From assembly GCF_003344535.1 (NCBI RefSeq), contig NZ_QPKS01000001.1, positions 170,557 through 234,556 on the forward strand: a stretch of 64,000 nucleotides of DNA. The letters are read 5' to 3'. Position numbers and translations under genes: made by a program. The stretch is from Exiguobacterium flavidum (GTDB taxonomy: Bacteria; Bacillota; Bacilli; Exiguobacteriales; Exiguobacteriaceae). Shown piece by piece: positions 1 to 9,404 of this stretch. The notes beneath the pieces were generated by a model. That model had not been told where the DNA came from, searched no databases, and was given only the letters and a program-made list of their open reading frames with translations. Every line of letters starts with the position of its first letter. Within the stretch, counting starts at the first letter, position 1.

Positions 1-398
1 ACCGAAAAATCATGATAATAATGGAGGAGCAGGATCGGCTCATATTTGCTCCCGAGGGAATGGACCGCTCGCAGGAGATGTTCCGTCTCCTCCTTCAGCT
101 CATAGCGGCGCATGACGGACGGACCCTCGTCCCTCTCCATCCCCGTGAACGGAAAGAGAAGGCGTCTCCTCCTTCGCACCTTCAACGTCATATGGATGAC
201 GATCTTGAAAAACCACGTCTTGAACTGCGCTCTCTGCGGATCGAACTTATGGAGCGACCGGAATGTCTCGAGCAAGGCGTCCTGGACGGCATCCTCCGCG
301 AGGGCGTGGTCTCTCAGCAAGAGATAGGCCGTCTGTCTCGCTTTGACGATCTGGGGCTCGACGAGGAGCTGGAACGTCTCTTCTTGAGTCTGCCTCAT
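1..398 (-). CDS. ECF-type RNA polymerase sigma factor, C-terminus outside window
   Basis: Reading the minus strand from ATG at 398 gives an open frame of 132 codons running off the left edge. The protein looks like a sigma-70 family ECF factor. A region-2 helix pattern with RDHALAEDAVQDALLETF and FKTWFFKIVIH is followed by a basic linker (KVRRRR). A region-4 start, LLRAVHSLGSKYEPILLLHY, precedes the edge. A Shine-Dalgarno AAGGAGG lies 12-14 bases before the ATG. The regulon and any anti-sigma partner would lie outside the window. It follows mutL on the same strand but is separated by a terminator, so it is probably its own unit. Family assignment is from motifs; the specific sigma type is unknown. 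Confidence 0.8.
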   Translation of the reverse strand, partial: MRQTQEETFQLLVEPQIVKARQTAYLLLRDHALAEDAVQDALLETFRSLHKFDPQRAQFKTWFFKIVIHMTLKVRRRRRLLFPFTGMERDEGPSVMRRYELKEETEHLLRAVHSLGSKYEPILLLHYYHDFS

Positions 399-475
399 TT
401 CCGCACGACACCTCCTTTTCTTACGTCTTATTACCATTTTCTTCCCATAAGGTTCATTTTTCTCTTAAAAGACGC

Positions 476-524
476 AAAAAACCTGTCCGAGCTGAAGGAT
501 TTCTTCAAGTCGGACAGGTTTTTT
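476..524 (-). terminator. terminator after mutL
   Basis: The inverted repeat AACCTGTCCGA / TCGGACAGGTT carries A-runs on its left side and T-runs on its right. It lies three bases beyond the mutL stop codon and could act in both directions. Confidence 0.85.
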
Positions 525-526
525 CC

Positions 527-2326
527 TTACATGACGCGTTTGAACAGCTTCTCAAGCTCATAGTTCGTCCACTGGATGAGAACGGGACGCCCATGCGGAC
601 AGGTGAATGGCATCTCCGTCGCCTCGAGGTCCTCGATCAGGCGGCGCATCATCTCGTGATTGAGCGGATGGTTCGCCTTGATCGATTTCTTGCAGGCCAT
701 CATGATCGCTGCCTCCTCCCGGTAGGTCGCGAGGTCGACCTTGCGTTTATCGAGCGCCTCGTCCAGCAGTTCCTGGATCGTCTCCTCCTGCTTGCTCGAC
801 GGGAACCATGTCGGGATTTCGCGGACGATGAAGCTTTGCGGTCCGAACGGCTCGAGTTCCACCCCGACATCCTTCAGCAAGGGCAACGCCTCGTCGATCC
901 GTGTCATATCGTGTGAAGCGACCTCGAACGTGTAGGGCAAAAGCAGTTGCTGCGAATCCGCGTGCGGCTTGCCGAACGAATGCTTATATAGTTCATATTT
1001 GATCCGCTCCTGTGCCGCGTGCTGGTCGATCAAATAGAGACCTTCCTCTCCGCCGCATACGATATAGGTGGAATGAAGCTGACCGATCACATCGAGCTGC
1101 GGAAACTTCCGCCGTGCTTCGACTTGTCCGCTTTCGCTCGTCCGTTCTGCTTCATTCTTCTCCTGACTGACCGGAGTAACCAGTTGCTCAGTCCGTTTCG
1201 GTATCGGATAGTTCCAGGCGGATCCGAACGTCGACTCGCTGTTGGTCGTCGCTTCGAACGGGTCTGCAACGACCGAAAAATCGATTTTTTCCTGTTCTGT
1301 CTTCTGCTTGGCCGGCTTCTCGACGACTTTCGGGATGAGCGTCTGCTTGCTGAGCGACAGACGGATCGTCTGCTCGATCAACTGGCACAGCTCCTGCTCT
1401 TTCGACAGTCGCACCTCCCGCTTCGTCGGATGGACGTTGACGTCGATCAGGAGGGGATCCATCGTCACCTCGATGACGGCGATCGGGTAACGGCCGATCG
1501 GCAGAAGCGTATGGTAACCGTTCAATACCGCTTGTGTCAGCGCGAAATTCTTGACCGATCGTCCATTCAGGATGAGTGTGACGTAGTTTTTCGAAGCGCG
1601 CGTCACTTCCGGCTTGACGAGGTAGCACCGCAACTGATAATCAGCGTTCGAACCAGTTGCGACGACCGCTCCACTTACCGTCTGATGACCGTATACACTC
1701 GCAAGCGCCTGCCGGACGTCACCTGAACCGTTCGTCTGGATCAGCACCTTATCCTCGTGGACTGCGCGGATCTTGACGTCGGGATGAGCGAAGGCGATCC
1801 GGTTGAGCGTGTCGGTGATGGCAGCAAGCTCCGTGTGCGTCGTCTTCAAGTACTTCAAGCGGGCAGGCGTATTGAAGAAGAGCCCTTCGATCGTCAGTTC
1901 CGTCCCAGTGTTCATCGCAACCGGATTCCGCTCCGTGACGCTCCCGTAGTCGAGCACGAGTTCGAGGCCGTCCGTCTCCTTGCGCCGCGTCCTGAGCGTG
2001 ACCTTGCTGACCGAGGCGATGGAGGCGAGGGCCTCCCCACGGAAACCGAGCGTCTTGATCCGGAAGAGGTCGTGCTCGTCCTTGATTTTGCTTGTCGCAT
2101 GCCGAACGAAGGCAAGCTCTGCGTCTTCCGGATAGAAGCCATGTCCATCATCACGGACCGTGATCCGCTTCATGCCTGCTTCCTCAAGTTCGACATCGAT
2201 TTGGCTCGAACCGGCGTCAAGCGCGTTCTCGACGAGTTCCTTGACGACCGATGCCGGTCGTTCGACGACTTCCCCTGCCGCGATTCGGTTAGCGAGCGAA
2301 TCCGACAATTCCCGAATGATTCCCAT
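527..2326 (-). CDS. mutL: DNA mismatch repair protein MutL
   Basis: MutL couples mismatch recognition by MutS to strand incision and excision. The 599-residue protein starts with the GHKL ATPase region: LANRIAAGEVVERPASVVKE, then ENALDAG and RDDGHGF, and GFRGEAL near residue 95. The C-terminal part carries DQHAAQERIKYE, the metal-binding endonuclease motif of MutL proteins from bacteria lacking MutH, and CPHGRP near the end. It is therefore expected to nick DNA itself. The ATG follows an AAGGTGA ribosome site. The mutS stop lies 8 bases upstream, so the two genes are probably co-transcribed. Confidence 0.97.
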   Translation of the reverse strand: MGIIRELSDSLANRIAAGEVVERPASVVKELVENALDAGSSQIDVELEEAGMKRITVRDDGHGFYPEDAELAFVRHATSKIKDEHDLFRIKTLGFRGEALASIASVSKVTLRTRRKETDGLELVLDYGSVTERNPVAMNTGTELTIEGLFFNTPARLKYLKTTHTELAAITDTLNRIAFAHPDVKIRAVHEDKVLIQTNGSGDVRQALASVYGHQTVSGAVVATGSNADYQLRCYLVKPEVTRASKNYVTLILNGRSVKNFALTQAVLNGYHTLLPIGRYPIAVIEVTMDPLLIDVNVHPTKREVRLSKEQELCQLIEQTIRLSLSKQTLIPKVVEKPAKQKTEQEKIDFSVVADPFEATTNSESTFGSAWNYPIPKRTEQLVTPVSQEKNEAERTSESGQVEARRKFPQLDVIGQLHSTYIVCGGEEGLYLIDQHAAQERIKYELYKHSFGKPHADSQQLLLPYTFEVASHDMTRIDEALPLLKDVGVELEPFGPQSFIVREIPTWFPSSKQEETIQELLDEALDKRKVDLATYREEAAIMMACKKSIKANHPLNHEMMRRLIEDLEATEMPFTCPHGRPVLIQWTNYELEKLFKRVM

Positions 2327-2334
2327 GTGTCACC

Positions 2335-4866
2335 TTACTTTCTCGCCTCCGCCTGTAAGCGGTAGAGCGTATTTAGCGCCTCAAGCGGCGTCATGTTGAT
2401 CAGATCAAGGGTCGCGACCGACTCCCGGAGCGGATCGGCCTCTGCGAACAGGCTGAGCTGATCGATGTCCTCATACCCCGCCTTCTTTTCCGGTGGACCA
2501 TGCTGGACGTGGCGCTCTTTTTTTTCGAGCTCCTCAAGCAGCACCGATGCCCTGTCGATCAGAGCCGTCGGCAAATCCGCCAGCTTCGCGACGTGAATGC
2601 CGTATGACTTGTCCGCTTTTCCGTCACGAACCTCGTGAAGGAAGACGACCCGCCCGTCCTGCTCGACGGCACGGACATGGACGTTCGAGAGGTGTTCGAT
2701 CGACTCCTCTAGCACCGTCAGTTCATGATAATGGGTCGAGAACAACGTCTTCGCACCGACTTCACTCGCGATGTGCTCGACGATCGCTTGTGCGAGCGCC
2801 ATTCCATCATAGGTCGACGTCCCGCGTCCGATTTCATCGAGCAGGATGAGCGATCGATCAGTCGCCCGCTTCAACGCCTCTTCCGTCTCGACCATCTCGA
2901 CCATGAACGTCGACTGCCCGCTGACGAGGTCGTCCGCTGCACCGATCCGGGTGAAGATTTGATCAAAGATCGGCAACCGCGCCCGCTTCGCCGGAACGAA
3001 CGAGCCGATCTGGTGCAGGAGAGCGATCAAAGCGAACTGCCGCATGTAGGTCGATTTCCCTGACATGTTGGGTCCGGTGATCAGGAGCATCTCGCGATCC
3101 TCATTCAGTTCGAGCGAGTTCGCGACATATTCCCCCCGCGGGAGCACTGTCTCGATGACCGGATGCCTGCCAGCCTCGATCATCACTTCACGGGAGTCCA
3201 CCGTCTCCGGACGGACGTAATCATGTTGCTCCGCCACATCCGCGAGGGCGACGAGGACATCGAGTTCCGCGATTCGGCGGCTGACCCGCTGGAGTGACTG
3301 GATATGTTCCTTCACCGTGTCCCGGACTTCACAGAACAGTTCGTATTCGAGCGAGACGCTCTTCTCTTCAGCACCCAGGATAAGGGCTTCTTTTTCCTTC
3401 AATTCAGGCGTGACGTAACGCTCCGCGTTCGCGAGCGTCTGTTTTCGCTCATAGCGGCCTTCCGGAAGCAGTTTCGCATTCGCACGCGACACTTCGATAT
3501 AGTAGCCGAACACACGGTTGTAGCCGATCTTCAGCGTTCTGATACCGGTCGCCTCACGCTCCGAAGCTTCAAGCGAAGCGAGCCACGACTTCCCGTCCTT
3601 CGAGGCGAGCAACAGCTCGTCAAGTCCCGCGTCATAACCCGGACGGATCATTCCCCCTTCCTTCGAAGAGATCGGAGGGGCATCGACGAAGGCACGGTCG
3701 AGCAGGTCGATTAGCTCCTCATGCGGATCAAGCTCCGCTGCCAGCATTCCGAGCCGTTCGCTCAGCAGATCTTCGAGCGCCGATTGGATGGTCGGGATTT
3801 GGACGAGCGTCGTCTTCAATTGGACGAGGTCCCGTGCTGACGCCGTCCCGTATCCGACTTTTGCGACGAGTCGCTCAAGATCATAGACGTTTCGGAGCGT
3901 TTCCTTCAATTGCTGGCGTTCGAAATAATGGGTCAACAGCTCCTCGATTGCATCAAGGCGCTCTTCAATCCGATTCTTCGACAAGAGCGGCTTCTCGATC
4001 CAGCGTTTCATCATTCGTCCGCCCATCGCCGTCCCTGTCTGATCGAGCAGACCGAGCAGTGAACCTTTCTTATCTCCTGTACGCGCCGAACGGAGAAGCT
4101 CAAGATTTCGGACAGTGTTCGGTTCTAACTGCATGAAGTCGCTCGCCTCGTAGACGACTGCCGGCTGAAGGTGGGTCAAAGCCCGCTTCTGTGTATCGTG
4201 CATGTACGCGTAGAGCAGGGAGAAGGCCTCCTCCTGAGCAGCGTCGATCGCTTCGCTTCCTGTCGGATGGGATTCTTTCCGCTCTGACCGGGTGATCGGG
4301 ATGCGAAGGGATGACAACGCCTGCTCGTCCGTCTCGTTCGTGACGATGATTTCGCGTGGCAGGATGACGCTCAGCTCCTTGCACACCTCATCGATCGAGT
4401 GGACACTCGTCAGGGCGCTCTCCCCGGTCGATACGTCCCCCCGGGCAATCCCGTAGCGTCCTTCCCGGCTCGCGACGGCGACCAGGTAGCGGTTCTCCTT
4501 CTCCGTCAAGGACGACATGAGCGTCCCCGGTGTGATGACCTGGATGACTTCCCGCTTGACGAGTCCTTTCGTCAGCTTCGGGTCCTCCACCTGATCACAC
4601 AGCGCGACCTTGTAGCCGCGTTCGATCAGCTGTTCGATGTACCCTTGTGCCGCGTGATGCGGCACGCCGCACATCGGAATCGGGTGCTCCGCGTTCTTTC
4701 CGTTCTTCGCTGTCAGTGTCAGCTCGAGTTCGTGCGCGACGCGCTTTGCGTCCTCGAAGAACAGCTCGTAAAAATCACCGAGCCGGTAGAACAGGAACGC
4801 ATCCGGGTAATCCGCCTTGATCGAAAAATATTGTTTCATCATTGGAGTCGTGTGGACTGTTTCCAT
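2335..4866 (-). CDS. mutS: DNA mismatch recognition ATPase MutS
   Basis: MutS binds mismatches and small loops and starts repair with MutL. The 843-residue protein has the N-terminal mismatch-binding motif [11 protein letters not shown], where the Phe-x-Glu wedge is expected. It also has the Walker A sequence [10 protein letters not shown] near residue 610, the [14 protein letters not shown] Walker B region, and STHYHEL. Length and motif order are normal for MutS1. The ATG is preceded by GAGGTGA. It lies between ricA and mutL on the same strand. In B. subtilis cotE sits between ricA and mutS, but there is no room for it here. Confidence 0.97.
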   Translation of the reverse strand: METVHTTPMMKQYFSIKADYPDAFLFYRLGDFYELFFEDAKRVAHELELTLTAKNGKNAEHPIPMCGVPHHAAQGYIEQLIERGYKVALCDQVEDPKLTKGLVKREVIQVITPGTLMSSLTEKENRYLVAVASREGRYGIARGDVSTGESALTSVHSIDEVCKELSVILPREIIVTNETDEQALSSLRIPITRSERKESHPTGSEAIDAAQEEAFSLLYAYMHDTQKRALTHLQPAVVYEASDFMQLEPNTVRNLELLRSARTGDKKGSLLGLLDQTGTAMGGRMMKRWIEKPLLSKNRIEERLDAIEELLTHYFERQQLKETLRNVYDLERLVAKVGYGTASARDLVQLKTTLVQIPTIQSALEDLLSERLGMLAAELDPHEELIDLLDRAFVDAPPISSKEGGMIRPGYDAGLDELLLASKDGKSWLASLEASEREATGIRTLKIGYNRVFGYYIEVSRANAKLLPEGRYERKQTLANAERYVTPELKEKEALILGAEEKSVSLEYELFCEVRDTVKEHIQSLQRVSRRIAELDVLVALADVAEQHDYVRPETVDSREVMIEAGRHPVIETVLPRGEYVANSLELNEDREMLLITGPNMSGKSTYMRQFALIALLHQIGSFVPAKRARLPIFDQIFTRIGAADDLVSGQSTFMVEMVETEEALKRATDRSLILLDEIGRGTSTYDGMALAQAIVEHIASEVGAKTLFSTHYHELTVLEESIEHLSNVHVRAVEQDGRVVFLHEVRDGKADKSYGIHVAKLADLPTALIDRASVLLEELEKKERHVQHGPPEKKAGYEDIDQLSLFAEADPLRESVATLDLINMTPLEALNTLYRLQAEARK

Positions 4867-4890
4867 TTCTCATTCACCTCATTATAAGAG

Positions 4891-4915
4891 TAAAAGCCGA
4901 CGGATATCCGTCGGC
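4891..4915 (-). terminator. hairpin between ricA and mutS
   Basis: GCCGACGGATATCCGTCGGC is a perfect 20-base inverted repeat followed on the minus strand by TTTTA. It can work as a partial terminator or attenuator after ricA and before mutS. Confidence 0.6.
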
Positions 4916-4932
4916 CCCTCCTGTAGCTGTCA

Positions 4933-5364
4933 TCAGTAGCCGCAGCCACCGTTTCCTTTTTCAGCGACCATGCCGCTTCCTGTCTTGCCTGCGAGCACGT
5001 CCCCGTCCGTCGCCTCGATGATTTGATCCGTGATCCCGTTCGAGATCGTGACCGTCACGTACTGAAGAAGTTCATTCACTTCCTGCTGCGATTCCTGGAA
5101 CTGCTGGACGACCGGCATCTCCTCGAGTTCAACGAAGAGCTTGTCGAGCTTCGCCTCGACACGCGCGAGTGCTTCCGTCTTGCCATAATGCTGGCAGTTG
5201 ACGGCTTCCTTTTGCAGGAACTTGATCTGCTTCATCATCTTTTGAACCTTCTCGTTGCCGTTGATGTTCGCTTCGGCTGCCTTGAAGCGCTCGACTTCAG
5301 GCGTCTCTGCGATCATCTTCGCGATTTCGCCGGCTCTTTCAATAATCTGCTCTTCTGTGTACAT
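4933..5364 (-). CDS. ricA: RicA (YmcA) family regulatory protein
   Basis: The 143-residue protein matches the YmcA/RicA family (com_ylbF fold). It is a helical protein that in B. subtilis forms a complex with RicF and RicT, binds iron-sulfur clusters, and promotes Spo0A phosphorylation and RNase Y-dependent mRNA maturation. Here the helical core contains KMMKQIKFLQKEAVNCQHYG, and a flexible tail ends in GGCGY. The two cysteines are candidates for cluster ligands (inference). Because this organism seems not to sporulate, the RNase Y role is the more likely one. A promoter lies at 5450-5478 and the leader holds two hairpins. Confidence 0.9.
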   Translation of the reverse strand: MYTEEQIIERAGEIAKMIAETPEVERFKAAEANINGNEKVQKMMKQIKFLQKEAVNCQHYGKTEALARVEAKLDKLFVELEEMPVVQQFQESQQEVNELLQYVTVTISNGITDQIIEATDGDVLAGKTGSGMVAEKGNGGCGY

Positions 5365-5384
5365 GCTACAAGTCCCCTTTATCT

Positions 5385-5432
5385 AAAGCAGCGCGCTGCT
5401 TTTACGTCGATTGCTTGAGCAGGATGCTGCTC
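5385..5432 (-). promoter_or_regulatory. two hairpins in the ricA leader
   Basis: The roughly 80-base leader of ricA contains GAGCAG/CTGCTC with a 4-base loop (5417-5432) and the perfect 18-base palindrome AAAGCAGCGCGCTGCTTT (5385-5402). Both share GCAG/CTGC, so the two elements could also pair with each other. No T-run follows either one. Confidence 0.5.
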
Positions 5433-5449
5433 ACTATTCATTCGCATTC

Positions 5450-5478
5450 ATTATACCGTGCTAGTTTATCGGTTACAA
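5450..5478 (-). promoter_or_regulatory. sigma-A-type promoter of ricA-mutS-mutL
   Basis: On the minus strand TTGTAA (5473-5478) is followed after exactly 17 bases by TATAAT (5450-5455). This is the only strong promoter seen upstream of ricA. Confidence 0.8.
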
Positions 5479-5488
5479 GAATACTTCC

Positions 5489-6313
5489 TCATTCCTCGAC
5501 TGATCGCCAAAGCAGGTACGCCGCCTTGCTTCTGAAGGGTGTATAGCGTTCCGAATAAGCAGTCGCTTCTGCGACCGAGGGACGTTCCCCTTCGATTTGC
5601 CCGATCGCCCGAAGAATTCCGATATCGGACGCCGGGAACAGGTCCGGTCTGCCGTAGCCGAACATGAGGACGTTCTGGACCGTCCATGGTCCGACTCCCT
5701 TCAACGCAATCAGCTGTTCGGCGATTTCCGCATCGGAAGCAACGTGCAGATCGTCGAACGATATCCCGCTCCTTGCTGCCGTCAGCAAATATTCGGCCTT
5801 TCGGGTCGAGAGCTGGAGGGTGCGCAGATCATCGATCGTCGCTTCCGCCATTTGTGCCGGCGTCGGTGGATGGATGATCCCGCCGACGTTCGCTCCATAT
5901 TTTTCGAACACGCGGTGCGTCAGCGTCTTTGCGAACGACATCGTCACCTGCTGATGGATGATCGAACGGATCAGGGCGGAAAACGGATTGATGTCGAGCA
6001 CGAGCATCTCGTTGCCGAATCGTTCATAGATGCCCGGCATCACGTTCGCAAGTTCACCGGCCGTGTCGCTCCCATCGAACCGGAAACGTCTTGCCACTTC
6101 CCGGATCGTCTCCCCCTTTCCTCCATCCCCCTCGATTTCGAAGGTGCGAAGATCAAGGGCACGAACTATGGCCACGCGCGGTCCTTCCGCCAAGGTGAGC
6201 GGGACGATCAAAGCGTCTCCCCTCGTCTGCTGCAACGGATCGCTGACCAGTCTCCTCGTCACCCCCTCGAAGTCATAGTCGAACGTCAGTGTGATTTGCT
6301 CTCTCCACTCCAT
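5489..6313 (-). CDS. AlkA-like DNA-3-methyladenine glycosylase (HhH-GPD)
   Basis: A base-excision glycosylase of the AlkA/YfjP kind, expected to remove alkylated purines. The 274-residue protein has a beta-rich N-terminal domain and then the HhH-GPD core. SALIRSIIHQQVTMSFA is followed by the helix-hairpin-helix ALKGVGPWTVQNVLMFG. FPASDIGILRA holds the expected catalytic Asp. The open frame extends upstream to 6421 but would overlap the regulator gene. AGGAGG sits 4 and 7 bases before two adjacent ATGs at 6316 and 6313, so the start is placed at 6313. It is probably co-transcribed with the SgrR-like gene, 22 bases away. Confidence 0.88.
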   Translation of the reverse strand: MEWREQITLTFDYDFEGVTRRLVSDPLQQTRGDALIVPLTLAEGPRVAIVRALDLRTFEIEGDGGKGETIREVARRFRFDGSDTAGELANVMPGIYERFGNEMLVLDINPFSALIRSIIHQQVTMSFAKTLTHRVFEKYGANVGGIIHPPTPAQMAEATIDDLRTLQLSTRKAEYLLTAARSGISFDDLHVASDAEIAEQLIALKGVGPWTVQNVLMFGYGRPDLFPASDIGILRAIGQIEGERPSVAEATAYSERYTPFRSKAAYLLWRSVEE

Positions 6314-6335
6314 CATCTTTCCTCCTGCTTTCAAT

Positions 6336-7973
6336 TCAGTCTTTTGAACGATCCTCGCTGAAGAGCGGCCAGACCGGCTCAAGCTTCGCGAACGCCGGCC
6401 AACCGCTGTTTCCGATTTCAATCTGCCCGAGCCGGAGTGGAAAACGTCTTGTCAATTTCGCATGGTAGAGCGGAAGGATGTACGATGTCTCCTGCATCCA
6501 TCGCTCAACGGCCAGGTGAAGCGCTTTCCATTCAGCGCGGGACGTCGTATTGTACGCCGCGAGCAACTGCTTCAACCCTTCCATCTTACCAAAACGACGA
6601 CCGACGAGCGTCCGCGGGCTTTGCCAAAATTCGACGAACGCAAGGTCCGGGTCACTGTCAAGCATCTCCCCGCAAAGCATCAGGTCCGCTTCGTCGAACG
6701 TACCTTTTTTCAAATCAGCCAGCTCGTACCGGACGAGTCTTGACGCAATCCCAGATCGTGCAAGCTGTCGTGCGAGCTCGACTGCGTCGAGACAGGCACT
6801 GTCGAACGGCAGATGATAGATGCTGAGCGGACGGTCGAATTCGAAGCGTTCCGGCGGCAAGACGACCTGCCGTCTGCTTAATGAAGGCAGGAAACCGTAT
6901 GCGGTACGTAGCCGATCTTCCCCAAGTTCCAGGAATCTCTCCTTGTCGATGCACCACGCAATCGTCGCACGCTGCTGATAGGACAATTTCGGGTTGAGAA
7001 TCAGGTAGCGGGCACCCTGCTCCTCGATACTCGTCTCCTGTACATCTCCCGCTTCCCCATTTACGCTCCATCCCCACGCATCGGCCTCGAGGTCAGGCAG
7101 ATATCTGAAGTCGATCACATCGAGCAATGGCCGTCCGAAGTGATGATGCCCAAATGCCCGAAGTTTGATCCTGCTCGCTTCGCACCGTTGAAGTTTGAAA
7201 GGACCAGTCCCGATCTCTCCGTCCGGTGTGATGGCACTTGTTTGACGAGCCAGGTAGGACAACAGGAGTTCAGTGCCCCCGGCAGTCTCGATTTCGACGA
7301 CGAGCGGATGAGGCGTCCTGATTTCCTTCACCTGATCGAACAGGAAAGACAAAGATGATGCCTCCATCAAACGGATATAAGACTGTTTGATGATTTCGCC
7401 CGTCAGCGGGCGGCCATCGTGGAGCTCGATCCCTTTGCGAATATAGAACCGTAGCAGTTGATCTTCCTGTTCAAACCGGTAAGCCAGATGAGGGAGAATT
7501 TTTCCATTTTCGAGCCGGACGATCGGCTCGAAGACCGCCTCGCTGATTGCCACTTCCCTTGAGATGTTGGCATAGAGCGGGTCGATCGATGCGAACTTAC
7601 GTCGTGAAGGAATCAGGATCTTGTCCTCGAGACCGTCTCGAATCGAGAACGACTGCTCCATCTTCGCAAGGAGTCGTTTATGCAAGGAGACCGGCATCTC
7701 ATCGTTCAGCCAGTCGAAAATTAGTTCCACTCGCCCTTCCTTGATCAGTCGTTCCGCCTCTTTGACCATCCAGTCCTCGAAATCGACGAGACATTCGATC
7801 CGCGACGTGTTTCCTCTCCCTCTTCCTGGCAGGTAGCGAATCAATCCAAGTTCCTCAAGACGCCGAAGCTTCGTCTTCGCATGTTTCGACGTACAAAACC
7901 AACGCTTCGATAATTCATCGAGCTTGATGCCCTGCGTCCCTTTCAAATCGATTAAAGCGATCAAATCCTTCAT
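6336..7973 (-). CDS. SgrR-like regulator: DNA-binding domain fused to a solute-binding domain
   Basis: The 545-residue protein joins an N-terminal winged-helix domain (residues 1-110, with KLDELSKRWFCTSKHAKTKLRRLEELGLIRYLPG) to a family-5 solute-binding domain (GRPLTGEIIKQSYIRLMEA, IGTGPFKLQ). It has no signal peptide. This is the architecture of SgrR, which senses a small molecule and controls the neighbouring sugar exporter SetA in E. coli. Here too an MFS exporter gene is divergently placed, 123 bases away. The frame is open to 8000. AAAGGGAGA lies before two adjacent ATGs at 7976/7973, so the start is taken there. The ligand is unknown. Confidence 0.85.
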   Translation of the reverse strand: MKDLIALIDLKGTQGIKLDELSKRWFCTSKHAKTKLRRLEELGLIRYLPGRGRGNTSRIECLVDFEDWMVKEAERLIKEGRVELIFDWLNDEMPVSLHKRLLAKMEQSFSIRDGLEDKILIPSRRKFASIDPLYANISREVAISEAVFEPIVRLENGKILPHLAYRFEQEDQLLRFYIRKGIELHDGRPLTGEIIKQSYIRLMEASSLSFLFDQVKEIRTPHPLVVEIETAGGTELLLSYLARQTSAITPDGEIGTGPFKLQRCEASRIKLRAFGHHHFGRPLLDVIDFRYLPDLEADAWGWSVNGEAGDVQETSIEEQGARYLILNPKLSYQQRATIAWCIDKERFLELGEDRLRTAYGFLPSLSRRQVVLPPERFEFDRPLSIYHLPFDSACLDAVELARQLARSGIASRLVRYELADLKKGTFDEADLMLCGEMLDSDPDLAFVEFWQSPRTLVGRRFGKMEGLKQLLAAYNTTSRAEWKALHLAVERWMQETSYILPLYHAKLTRRFPLRLGQIEIGNSGWPAFAKLEPVWPLFSEDRSKD

Positions 7974-8096
7974 CATGGTTCTCCCTTTCATTTCTGTCAC
8001 CCATCTCTTTCGCTAAAAGGGGAACAACTCCTGCAAACGCATCCCTTTTTATCTACCCTTTTCCCCCGTATAGTGGAAACAGAAGGAGGGATTCAC

Positions 8097-9329
8097 ATGT
8101 TTTTCCAATTACATCGAAATGTCCAGTTGCGTATTCTCACCTCTTTCTTGATGAGAATGGTCGGTTTTACGATATTCCCGTTCATGGCCATCTATTTCTC
8201 TGACGAGTTCGGCAAGATCGCCAGCGGAATCATCCTTGGATTGACGGTTCTAGTTTCCGTCATGGCAAGCCTTTACGGCGGGTATATCGCCGATCGTCGC
8301 CCGCGCAAGAAAGTGTTGCTCATCGGCCAGCTCGGACAGGTCGCTTCTCTTGTCATGATGACGACGTCCGTACTGCCACAAATCGACTCCCCAATCCTCA
8401 TGTTGATCGGCTTCGTCGGCAATACACTGTCGAACGGTCTCTCGAACCCCGCGACGGAGGCGATTCTCGTCGACAGTTGTCCGCAGGAGCAAAGACGAGT
8501 GATGTATACGATCAACTACTGGTCGATCAACCTGTCGATCGCAATCGGTGTCATGCTTGGCGGCCTGTTCTATCAGTCTTCGAAGCTCGGATTGCTGATC
8601 GCCTTGACGACCGTCGCGGTTTTCACGCTCATCCTGCTGCAGCGCTATTTGATCGATGAATTCATCCCGAAGCCGCAGAAGGAGAAGACGGCAGTCCTCA
8701 GCTCCTACCGCCCCGTATTCGCCGACCGCCGCTTCGTTCTGTTTCTGCTTGGCTCCCTGCTCGTGTTCGCCCTCGAGTTCCAGCTCGCGAACTATATCGG
8801 TGTCCGGTTGCATGAGTCGTTCAAGACAGTGAACGTATTCGACTTCGACGTGACCGGCGTCAGGATGCTGTCGTTGCTCCAACTTCAGAACACCTTACTC
8901 GTAGTCGGCCTGTCACTCTTCCTGCCAAAGCTTCTCAAAGCGATTCCAGAGCGCAGGGCGCTGATAGGCGGGTTACTATGTTACGTCGTCGGCTTCTCAT
9001 TGTTCGCTTCCGTCAACACGCTTTCGCTTCTCCTTTTACTCGGACTGGTTCAGACATTCGGCGAGCTCGTCTATAGCCCGATTCGTCAAACGAAGCTCGC
9101 TGATCTGCTCGTCGAAGACAAACGGGCATCGTACCTCGCCGTCAGCGGCTTCGTCTTCCAAGGTGCGAAATATGCCGGAGCGATGGGGCTCGTGATCGGT
9201 GCTTTGATCGGACCATTCGGCATGACAGGACTGCTTCTTGTATGCGGACTACTTGGGATGTTTCTGATGGATTACACGCTATATCGCTTTCCTTCGCCTT
9301 CTGAAGAGAACTACCAGAAAATCAGTTGA
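8097..9329 (+). CDS. MFS transporter, putative efflux pump
   Basis: A 410-residue major facilitator with about 12 hydrophobic segments. The typical loop after segment 2 reads GGYIADRRPRKKVL. It lies divergently from the SgrR-like gene, so it is the likely target of that regulator, as SetA is of SgrR (inference from arrangement). The start at 8097 follows AGAAGGAGGG; the frame is open 8 codons further upstream without a ribosome site. No substrate can be named from sequence. A two-way terminator follows. Confidence 0.85.
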   Translation: MFFQLHRNVQLRILTSFLMRMVGFTIFPFMAIYFSDEFGKIASGIILGLTVLVSVMASLYGGYIADRRPRKKVLLIGQLGQVASLVMMTTSVLPQIDSPILMLIGFVGNTLSNGLSNPATEAILVDSCPQEQRRVMYTINYWSINLSIAIGVMLGGLFYQSSKLGLLIALTTVAVFTLILLQRYLIDEFIPKPQKEKTAVLSSYRPVFADRRFVLFLLGSLLVFALEFQLANYIGVRLHESFKTVNVFDFDVTGVRMLSLLQLQNTLLVVGLSLFLPKLLKAIPERRALIGGLLCYVVGFSLFASVNTLSLLLLLGLVQTFGELVYSPIRQTKLADLLVEDKRASYLAVSGFVFQGAKYAGAMGLVIGALIGPFGMTGLLLVCGLLGMFLMDYTLYRFPSPSEENYQKIS

Positions 9330-9340
9330 ATATGCATCGC

Positions 9341-9382
9341 AAAAAGAGAGCAGCCGGCTATTCAAGTCGGCTGCTCTCTTTT
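9341..9382. terminator. two-way terminator between the MFS gene and zagA
   Basis: AGAGAGCAGCCG / CGGCTGCTCTCT hairpin flanked by A-run and T-run, between two convergent genes. Confidence 0.88.
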
Positions 9383-9404
9383 GGATACATGTCCTCATCT
9401 CCTC

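Noticed and set aside
12-563. 183-codon plus-strand frame at the left edge
   Set aside because: It is antisense to the sigma factor gene and runs through the mutL terminator; the minus strand has the family motifs and a ribosome site.
4867-4890. TATAAT close to the mutS start codon
   Set aside because: A transcript from it would lose the mutS ribosome site, and no -35 fits; it is treated as chance sequence.
6314-6421. N-terminal extension of the AlkA-like protein
   Set aside because: It overlaps the SgrR-like coding region and lacks a ribosome site; AGGAGG points to the ATG pair at 6316/6313.
8069-8082. TATAGT as -10 of the MFS gene
   Set aside because: It lies about 22 bases before the start codon, so the transcript would barely include the ribosome site, and no -35 is seen.
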